Shown here piece by piece: positions 10,189 through 17,155 of a stretch of DNA of 17,155 nt (its first letter is position 1; each line of letters opens with the position of its first letter). The translations under genes and the position numbers were made by a program. Origin of the DNA: Ceratorhiza oryzae-sativae (lineage: Eukaryota; Basidiomycota; Agaricomycetes; Cantharellales; Ceratobasidiaceae). Where the stretch lies: contig JARWMV010000210.1 in NCBI GenBank assembly GCA_030998015.1, positions 1 through 17,155 of the forward strand. Reading direction: 5' to 3'. Under the pieces are notes generated by a model. It was not told the origin of the DNA, searched no databases, and saw only the letters and a program-made list of their open reading frames with translations.

Positions 10189-10200
10189 ATAAAGCAAGCT
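10189..10200 (+). other. putative self-priming primer-binding site
   Basis: ATAAAGCAAGCT begins two bases after the LTR end and is the exact complement of AGCTTGCTTTAT at 10047-10058, the predicted 5' end of the transcript. Tf1 of fission yeast primes reverse transcription by folding the first 11 nt of its own RNA onto such a site; many Tf1/sushi elements are proposed to do the same. I did not recognise a tRNA 3'-end complement here. Confidence 0.6.
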
Positions 10201-10894
10201 CTTAACTTAACTAGTGGCAAACATAAGTATACTACACAGATACTAAGGGCTGAGTACATGAGAAACCAGCTAACTCCTGTGATACATAAGAGAACACAAA
10301 GAAACTATGTCACAGAGACCACAAACTTGATCTCAAAGCAGAGTGGCAAATAGTAGACCACAATCACCCAAACCCGTTACTCCCCCAGAGGCTGAAGGTA
10401 ACCCAGACAAGACCCTCCAAGGAATGCCAGGGGGGTTGCCACAAAACCCACAACCAGTGGCTCAACCTAACCCCACTTGGGCCCCCATCCTGGGAGGGCA
10501 AATAGGGGGAATACTGCTCTGCAGCCCTCAACCACCAATTCACCTGATAAATCCAGACCCAGAAGATATCTCAAATCCAGAGAGGGATGAGGTAGAAGAT
10601 ATGACCTGAACCATATACAAACAAGGCACAGCCTTGGCAGAAGAGGCAAGGACACAACCCCAGCCAGGTCCCAGAACCATAACCACTGCCAATCCTATTC
10701 ACACCATTGCCACCACCATCTGGGCAGGGCTCAAGGAACTTAGAGACAATAACCATAGGGAACTAGAAAAGGCAATCATGGGTATAAATCAGTGTCAAAT
10801 ATCACTAACCTGGCAAGAGGGAAATGTGGACTGGATGGTAAGGTGTTATGGATCACTAACATTTTCTATTATTTTAGTCTGCTCAGCCAACCTC

Positions 10895-11240
10895 AAGCGA
10901 TGCCTCTGTAATTAAATTGTGAAATACTCGAATTTGTATGCGCTCTGAATTGTACCATTTTCTGTTTCATTAAATAGTACAAATTTCCCGCTCTCCAACG
11001 CATATTTTATTAAGTTTTTACGATAAGATCTCAGAGAGATACAGAGGTTGCGATATTTCCTCTTATCAGGAGATATTGATTACAACATCGCACTGCTCAT
11101 ATCTCGGCAACCGCTTACGCTATCAAAGCGATCTTGTGCTCTATCGATAGCCAATCTTCGGCGGTATCTGCTGCCCGAAGATCGTCGCGATCCACCGGAT
11201 CCTCGCGCCGGAATGGCCCGAAGATCCTTAGAATCTTACT
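10895..11240 (+). other. CpG-rich block in the LTR-I U3 with an 82-codon open stretch
   Basis: This part of LTR copy B is dense in CpG (for example CCGAAGATCGTCGCGATCC), in contrast to the surrounding DNA. It overlaps a stop-free 82-codon stretch at 11048-11296 that reopens in copy C (minus 14310-14558) with three residue differences, all from CpG transitions. The stretch begins with TTG, has no ATG at its start and matches no family I know, so I do not call it a gene. Confidence 0.5.
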
Positions 11241-11547
11241 GGACCATCAATCAAGATCTAATGACTCCAGTGAGTCAGGAGAGCTTCCCAAATTGATCCA
11301 GAAGCTTCTCTGACTCACTTTATGACTCACTGAGATGTAGCCTCCATTCATTACATGTATATACTATGATAATATGATCTACAAGCCAATAGCAGGTCTC
11401 AGATGCATCAATGCCTTGATCCACACCCTGTCTTTACTCTTTTATCCTATACTGGGCTAGGGTGTACCCCAAGTATAGCAGTACCCTCTTTTGATGATCG
11501 CACTGGCATGCATGTATCTATTTGGCTCTGGAATGCCCTCCTCAGGG

Positions 11548-11554
11548 TATAAAA
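11548..11554 (+). promoter_or_regulatory. TATA box of LTR-I copy B
   Basis: GGGTATAAAAGGACC is a strong TATA motif about 700 bp into the LTR. Transcription would start near 11580, which divides the LTR into a U3 of about 735 bp and a downstream R/U5. The same motif is present in reverse orientation in copy C at 14051-14057. Confidence 0.6.
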
Positions 11555-11659
11555 GGACCTCCTCTGAGGCCCTTCCAGACCACCTCCCTTCACTACTCAA
11601 CCCAGACCGGTTATTGGTTTCTTTTCTCTTTCTATTTCTCTTGTCTGTGTGTGATTTCT

Positions 11660-11703
11660 TATATAACTAGTACTGAGGAATAAAGTACCATATTAGTTAT
11701 ATA
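11660..11703 (+). terminator. polyadenylation signal in a hairpin, LTR-I copy B
   Basis: AATAAA at 11679-11684 sits in the loop between TATATAACTA and TAGTTATATA, about 130 bp after the TATA box, as expected for the end of R. A second hairpin follows at 11715-11751 (ATTGTATC...GATACAAT). Both recur in the other LTR-I copies. The assignment as the 3'-end signal is by sequence only. Confidence 0.5.
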
Positions 11704-13440
11704 CTGTCTGAGACATTGTATCTTATATACAGAGATATATAAGGATACAATATTGCCTGATTGAGCGTGACATTAAGTACCAGCTATTAGAGGAAATCTA
11801 AGTACCTGTAGCTGAGGAAGTACACGCATTAGGCAGCCCACCATCTATCCCATAAGCTATTGCTTAAGCCTAGTATTAAGATTAGTATCAGTTAGTCCAA
11901 GCGACTAGGGCTGAACTACATTTAAGATATCTAAGGGAACCTGACCATAGCAGTCTTGCTCTTTATACCTATAAATTAGTCAGTTTACACTGTGAAAGAT
12001 TAAGACTACCTTGAGTGTTGCTTGATCGTATTGCAACTATTTTGAGCCTTCTTACTCTAGTCTAAGAAGTATTGAATACGATTAGTGTATACTAACATAT
12101 CTACTTTTGCTTAAGCTCTAGATATTCAAGTGTACCCTGACCCGTAACATAAGGTCAATGGAAACATCCAACAAAAATGTCCTCTATGTGGCAAAGAACC
12201 AGGACAACCTAAAAGCAGAAATGGGGAACCTGATAAAAGAATTAAAGGACATCTCCATGGAAATACACCAGGTACTGGGAATGCAAGAGCAAAAGCTCAA
12301 AAGCTTAGAGAAGAAAACTGAAAACACAGGGGAGATCCTGACCGCACTAGAACAACAGGTAACCAATCTAGGAAATGAGCTCCAGAAAACAACTGAAGCA
12401 GGAAGGCCAAGGGAAAGGACAGAAGAGACCAGGGGAAGAACCAGGGTGGTCATAGGAAGCCCCTCATGATCCCCCTCAGCCTCCCTGGTATGAACACCCT
12501 TTCTGGGAAGAACCTTCCAGGCTGAGTCCACAATAAGACCCTGAACAGAACCTCCATCCCAAGCAAACCAACCTACCCTTGCTGCAAACCACACTCCTAA
12601 GGAGGCACAACTAGGGAGACCCAGCAAATTTAATGGGAAAAAAGGGAAGGAAGCAGAGAACTTCATAATCAGCATGGAACTTTTCTTCACTGACTATGAT
12701 GAATCAGCTTTTGACAACTGAAAAAAGATATCTGCTGTGTTAATGAACATGGAGGACAGGGAAGCAGCAAACTGGGCACAACCTTACTGCTGGAAACTAC
12801 TAGCAGGTGAACACACAGGTATCCTTGCATCCTGGAAGGATTTCAGGAAGGGATTCCTGGATGCTTTTAACAACCCAGTCATAAAGGAAAAGACCATCCA
12901 GAAACTAAGGAAATTAATGCAAACCAAGAGTGCATTGGATTATGCTACCCAATTCCAGATCCTGATCCATGAGGTAGACTGGAACCAGGAAGCCCTCAAG
13001 GACCAATTCAGGGAAGGGTTAAAACCTGAAGTACAACAAGAGATCTTAAGGATTGAAGTACCAGCAAATGAGGCTGAAGGTCCATCATATACCTTAGATC
13101 AATTAATTGACTTTGCCTGCAAAATGGACAACATGCAGTTTGCAAACCAGAAAATGAATGCAAGGACCAGCAACTCATCAAATTCAACCTGGGCACCAGC
13201 AAAATACAAACAAGGGGGGAACAAGCCTTCAGGGACCAGCAGCAAACAGGGGAATACCCAAACTAACAACATGGTAAGGATACCAAACAGTGAAAAAGAC
13301 AGGTGAAGGAAAGAAGGACTCTGTATCAAATGTGGTAAATCAGGGCATGTCCTGAAGGACTGCTGAGGCCAGTGGACCTATGACAAAGCTAAGATACAAG
13401 GGAAGGCCAGCAGACAAGTTGAAGAAGAAAGCAGCTCTGA

Positions 13441-16400
13441 GTCAGAAAACTAATTGGTCCTACCACTTCCATGTTGGAGGATGTTACAGGTCAGGGTACA
13501 CTTGAATATCTAGAGCTTAAGCAATTGTAGATATGTTAGTATACACTAATTGTACTCAATACTTCTTAGACTAGAGTAAGAAGGCTCAAAGTAGTTGCAA
13601 TGCAATCAAGTAACACTCAAGGTAGTCTTAATCTTTCACAGTGTAAACTGACTAATTTATAGGTATAAAGAGCAAGACTACTATGGTCAGGTTCCCTTAG
13701 ATATCTTAAATGTAGTTCAGCCCTAGTCGCTTGGACTAACTGATACTAATCTTAATACTAGGCTTAAGCAATAGCTTATAGGATAGATGGTGGGCTGCCT
13801 AATGCATGTACTTCCTCAGCTACAGGTACTTAGATTTCCTCTAATAGCTGGTACTTAATGTCACGCTCAATCAGGCAATATTGTATCCTTATATATCTCT
13901 GTATATAAGATACAATGACTCAGACAGTATATAACTAATCTGGGACTTTATTCCTCAGTACTAGTTATATAAGAAATCACACACAGACAAGAGAAATAGA
14001 AAGAGAAAAAGAAACCAATAACTGGTCTGGAAGGGCCTCAGAGGAGGTCCTTTTATACCCTGAGGAGGGCATTCCAGAGCCAAATAGATACATGCATGCC
14101 AGTGCAATCATCAAAAGAGGGTACTGCTATACTTGGGGTACACCCTAGCCCAGTATAGGATAAAAGAGTAAAGACAGGGTGTGGATCAAAGGCATTGATG
14201 CATCTGAGACCTGCTATTGGCTTGTAGATCATATTATCATAGTATATACATGTAATGAACGGAGGCTACATCTCAGTGAGTCATAAAGTGAGTCAGAGAA
14301 GCTTCTGGATCAATTTGGGAAGCTCTCCTGACTCACTGGAGTCATTAGATCTTGATTGATGGTCCAGTAAGATTCTAATGATCTTCGGGCCATTCCGGCG
14401 CGAGGATCCGGTGGATCGCGATGATCTTCGGGCAGCAGATACCACCGAAGATTGGCTATCGATAGAGCACAAGATCGCTTTGATAGCGTAAGCGGTTGCC
14501 GAGATATGAGCAGTGCAATGTTGTAATCAATATCTCCTGATAAGAGGAAATATTGCAACCTCTGTATCTCTCTGAGATCTTATCGTAAAAACTCAATAAA
14601 ATATGCGTTGGAGAGCGGGAAATTTGTACTATTTAATGGAATGGAAAATAGTACAATTCAGAGCGCATACAAATTCAAGTATTTCACAATTTAATTACAG
14701 AGGCATCGCTTGAGGTTGGCAGAGCAGACTAAAATAATAGAAAATGTTAGTGATCCATAACAGAGGACCCCAATATAACCCCTGCCACAGATGTATGTTA
14801 CCTCAAGAAGTCTAGTAATCAATCAATAATATACACTATGGTAGAGGGAATCATGGAACCAGCAAAGACACTGATTGACTCAGGATCTTCAACCAACTTC
14901 ATTGATAAGGCCTATTCAAGGGAAAAGGGGATTCTGACCACTCCCCTCAAACACAAGAAATCAATTGTGGCCATTGATGGAAATGAAATCAAGGATGCCA
15001 TAGAAGAAAGGGCAGAACTAAATATTGAAGTGGAAGGGAAGACACTGAAATGCTCCCTTTATGTGATGACCCTAGGTGACACAGACATAGTCCTAGGGAA
15101 AGAATGGCTTGAGGAAGCAGAACCTATCATAGATTGGAAAGACCTTACCATCTCATACCCAGACGAAATCAAGGCAAGGGCAGCAAGTGAAAGCCTACAA
15201 ATCCCAGAAGAATTTAGGGATTTTGAAGACCTGCTTGGGGAAGAAGGTTTCTGAGAACTTCCACCCCACCAAGGTAACCTGGACTTCAAAATGGACCTGA
15301 TCAAGGGAGCAGAGCTGCCAAAGCCTGCAAAGAGGTACAGTATGTTGCCAGCAGAAACAAAGGTGCTCAGGGAGTACCTAGAGGAGGAACTAAGAAATGG
15401 AAAAGTAAGGCCCAGCCAGTCAGTTGTAGCTGCACCCTGTTTCTATGTGAACAAAGCAGATGGAGGGCTTAGGTTGGTAGTCTACTACTGTAAGATGAAT
15501 GACATCACCAAGCCAGACAGGTTTCCACTTCCAATTCAAATAGAATTGATTGAGAGACTGAAGGACACAACCATCTATTCAAAAATGGATGTTTGATGGG
15601 GGTTCAACAATATCAGGGTAAAAGAGGGAGACAAATGGAAAACAGCTTTCAGGACAGGAGAAGGCCAGTTTGAATGCTTGGTCATGCCATTTGGAGTAAA
15701 AGAAGGACCAAGAACCTTTACAAGGTTCATGATGGAAAAGTTCTGTGACATAATAGATGATTATGTGGTAATCTACATGGATGATGTACTAGTGTTTTCC
15801 AGAAACAGGGAAGAACATGTACAACATGTCAGGGAAGTGTTAAGAAGAATGAGGGAAAACCACCTCTTCCTCAAACCACACAAGTGTCAGTTCTTTGTGA
15901 AGGAGGTAAGCTTCATTGGAATTGTCATATCCCCGGAAGGGATATCGATGGAAAAGGAAAAGGTAAAGGCAGTACTAGAATAGCCAGAACCTAACACAGT
16001 AAAAGAAGTCCAAGCATTCCTAGGCTTCATGGGGTTCTATAGAAGGTGGATAGAGAAGTTTAGTACCTTAGACAAACCACTCACAGATCTCACTCAAAAA
16101 GATGTCAAATTCCTGTGGGAAAGAAAACAACAAGAAGCATTTGAAGCTATTAAAGAAGCAGTAGCAAGAGAACCAGTCTTAATCCACCCAAACTCAAAAA
16201 AGCCATACATACTGGAAACAGATGCCTCAGGAGTGGCCATGGGGGTGGTACTAAGCCAAAAGGGTGATGACAACCAATTGCATCCAATTGCCTTCCTATC
16301 AAAAAGCTTCACCCCACCAGAAAAAAATTATGACACCTACAACAAGGAGTTGCTTGCAATCATTAGGTCCTTAGAGCACTGGAGGTTATACCTAGAAGGG

Positions 16401-16892
16401 ACAGAAGAACCTATTGTGATATACACTGACCATAGGAACCTCCAGTACTGGCAAAATGCCCAGATGTGGAATAGAAGGCATGCCACATGGTATCTCACTC
16501 TGGCACCCTTCAATTTTCAGATTGTGTATAGACCAGGGAAACTCTCACAGAAGCCAGATGCCCTTTCCAGAAGGAGTGACCATGGGGACGCCCCTATGGA
16601 ACCACAGATCATGATTCCAGAAGAAAGGTTCATAGGTTTCAAGGCAGAAGTACAGGGGAATTTCTGGGAAGAGCTTAAAGAAGCTCAGGAAGAAGACAAA
16701 TCTATCAGATCCTTAAGGCTGAGCATGGCAAATAAAGAACAACTACCACCCTCAGTACAGAAGGAATTTAGATGGTACAAAATGAAGGAGGGCCTATTAA
16801 GGTATGACAATAGGCTCTACATCCCAGATGACAAGGACTTGAGGTTGAGTCTCCTTGAGGAGTGCCACGATGCCCCTGTGGCAGGTCATCAG
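13441..16892 (+). pseudogene. Gypsy pol (protease, RT, RNase H, partial integrase), interrupted
   Basis: Pol makes the enzymes that process, copy and insert the element. Its frame is -1 to gag, opens just before the gag stop, is split by solo LTR C plus duplication (13482-14767), and resumes at 14768. Domains: aspartic protease LIDSGSSTNFID (about 14870); reverse transcriptase with RLVVYYCKMNDITKPDRFPLP, VMPFGVKEGP and the catalytic VIYMDDVLVF (about 15763-15795); RNase H with ILETDASGVAMGVVLSQ (about 16210) and YTDHRNLQYW (about 16423); a linker with PGKLSQKPDALSRR; and the first His residues of the integrase zinc finger, ECHDAPVAGHQ, where LTR D cuts it at 16893. In-frame stops: TGA 15252, TGA 15594 (the usual Arg-Trp-Gly position) and TAG 15981 (the usual Trp). 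No frameshift is needed after 14768. Confidence 0.92.
13482..14762 (-). mobile_element. LTR-I copy C, solo LTR (1281 bp), sense on minus strand
   Basis: The unit starts TGTTACAGGTCAGGG and ends GATCCATAACA, flanked by GAGGA on both sides (13477-13481 and 14763-14767). It is the reverse complement of copy B at high identity and lies at the gag-pol junction. It lacks a 27-bp block present in A and B beside a repeated GGTCTGG, consistent with deletion between short direct repeats. Most CpGs outside its CpG-rich block (about 14370-14710) have become TG or CA. Confidence 0.92.
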
Positions 16893-17155
16893 TGTTACAG
16901 GTCAGGGTACACTTGAATATCTAGAGCTTAAGCAATTGTAGATATGTTAGTATACACTAATTGTACTCAATACTTCTTAGACTAGAGTAAGAAGGCTCAA
17001 AGTAGTTGCAATGCAATCAAGTAACACTCAAGGTAGTCTTAATCTTTCACAGTGTAAACTGACTAATTTATAGGTATAAAGAGCAAGACTACTATGGTCA
17101 GGTTCCCTTAGATATCTTAAATGTAGTTCAGCCCTAGTCGCTTGGACTAACTGAT
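16893..17155 (-). mobile_element. LTR-I copy D, start only (runs off the window)
   Basis: The first 263 bp, from TGTTACAGGTCAGGG, match copy C almost base for base. The insertion interrupts the integrase zinc finger of the Gypsy pol. The preceding five bases, ATCAG (16888-16892), are the expected target duplication. Whether it is another solo LTR or the edge of a full element cannot be seen here. Confidence 0.88.

Larger units (their letters stand above)
10844..12149 (+). mobile_element. LTR-I copy B, solo LTR (1306 bp), sense on plus strand
   Basis: The unit runs from TGTTATGGATCAC to CCCTGACCCGTAACA, with TGTTA/TAACA ends, and is flanked by TAAGG on both sides (10839-10843 and 12150-12154). 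No internal region follows, so it is a solo LTR left by recombination between two LTRs, or a short non-autonomous element. It has a TATA box (11548) and AATAAA (11679), fixing the transcribed strand as plus. It is inserted in gag. It keeps most of its CpGs and is the least decayed copy. Confidence 0.92.
10307..13453 (+). pseudogene. Gypsy gag, interrupted by solo LTR B and by nonsense mutations
   Basis: Gag packages the element RNA into particles. The frame opens at ATG 10307, runs to 10843, is split by LTR B plus a 5-bp duplication (1311 bp, so in frame), and continues from 12155 to TAA at 13451-13453: about 611 residues without the insert. Order: Pro-rich N-terminus; a Lys/Glu/Leu coiled coil (about 12158-12400); a retrotransposon gag domain (about 12600-13140, with WKDFRKGFLDAF and DYATQFQILI); a Gln/Asn/Ser-rich linker; and a zinc knuckle, CIKCGKSGHVLKDC, just before a stop at 13364. 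In-frame TGA codons lie at 10328, 10607, 12719, 13304 and 13364. Three more (12467, 12491, 12542) are less certain, because another frame reading PPWYEHPFWEEP also looks coding there, so compensating indels are possible. Confidence 0.85.
9535..17155 (+). mobile_element. Ty3/Gypsy retrotransposon, Tf1/sushi-like, nested and incomplete
   Basis: The element starts with its 5' LTR at 9535, inserted into LTR-I copy A, and runs beyond the window. Order: LTR (9535-10186), putative self-priming site (10189-10200), 120-nt leader, gag (10307-13453), then pol with aspartic protease, reverse transcriptase, RNase H and the start of integrase, interrupted at 16892. The protease-RT-RNase H-integrase order is the Gypsy order. 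Three LTR-I insertions (10844, 13482, 16893) break it. The target duplication should be CCTCA (9530-9534) repeated beyond the unseen 3' LTR. Many in-frame stops show the copy is dead. Confidence 0.9.

Noticed and set aside
11048..11296. 82-codon open frame in LTR-I as a protein gene
   Set aside because: It starts at TTG without an ATG and resembles no family; conservation between two young LTR copies is expected without selection. Kept only as an observation.
12184..12690. 168-codon minus-strand open frame across gag
   Set aside because: It is antisense to the gag coiled coil and gag domain, has no recognisable domain, and open antisense frames are expected opposite Lys/Glu-rich sequence.
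4346..15983. UGA recoded as an amino acid, suggested by the many in-frame TGA codons
   Set aside because: Standard fungal nuclear code is expected; two stops are TAG, CpG is absent from much of the same DNA, and TGA occurs where Arg and Trp are both expected, which fits mutation rather than one reassignment.

Overview
The window looks like repeat-rich, heterochromatin-type DNA from a filamentous basidiomycete, most likely an Agaricomycete. The signs are a Plavaka-type DNA transposase, a host-type gene cut by many 43-59 nt GT-AG introns with CTNAY-like branch points, and a Tf1/sushi-like Ty3/Gypsy retrotransposon. I see no gene that still looks able to make a full-length protein, and no tRNA, rRNA or CRISPR.

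Layout. (1) 1-3.64 kb: a CpG-rich, degenerate Plavaka transposase gene on the minus strand (439-3638), broken by a stop and at least two frameshifts. (2) 3.64-4.35 kb: divergent intergenic stretch where CpG dinucleotides disappear; the last CG is at 3982. (3) 4346-6866: plus-strand nine-exon pseudogene resembling the basidiomycete DUF6532 family. Its splice sites and frame are kept, but six in-frame stops (five TGA, one TAG) interrupt it. (4) 6.87-8.81 kb: gene-free, with a 255-bp foldback repeat. (5) 8810-9534: a truncated LTR of a family I call LTR-I, carrying a 130-bp MITE. (6) 9535 to the window end: a Gypsy element inserted into that LTR, with a 652-bp 5' LTR, a possible self-priming site, gag, and pol (protease, reverse transcriptase, RNase H, start of integrase). 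Gag and pol are broken in turn by LTR-I insertions at 10844-12149 and 13482-14762, both bounded by perfect 5-bp target duplications and therefore solo LTRs, and by the start of another at 16893.

How it fits together. This is a small transposon stratigraphy: LTR-I (A) came first, Gypsy landed in it, and then LTR-I copies B, C and D landed in the Gypsy. Residual CpG content agrees: A has almost none, while B, the best preserved, has the most. There is no CG between 3984 and 9331, and damage in the pseudogene and in gag-pol is dominated by TGA, with no TAA in the solid set. This points to CpG methylation with deamination, or a RIP-like process, as the main inactivating force. The Plavaka gene beside it decayed differently, by indels, and kept its CpGs. 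Coordinates of introns, target duplications and stops were derived by hand.
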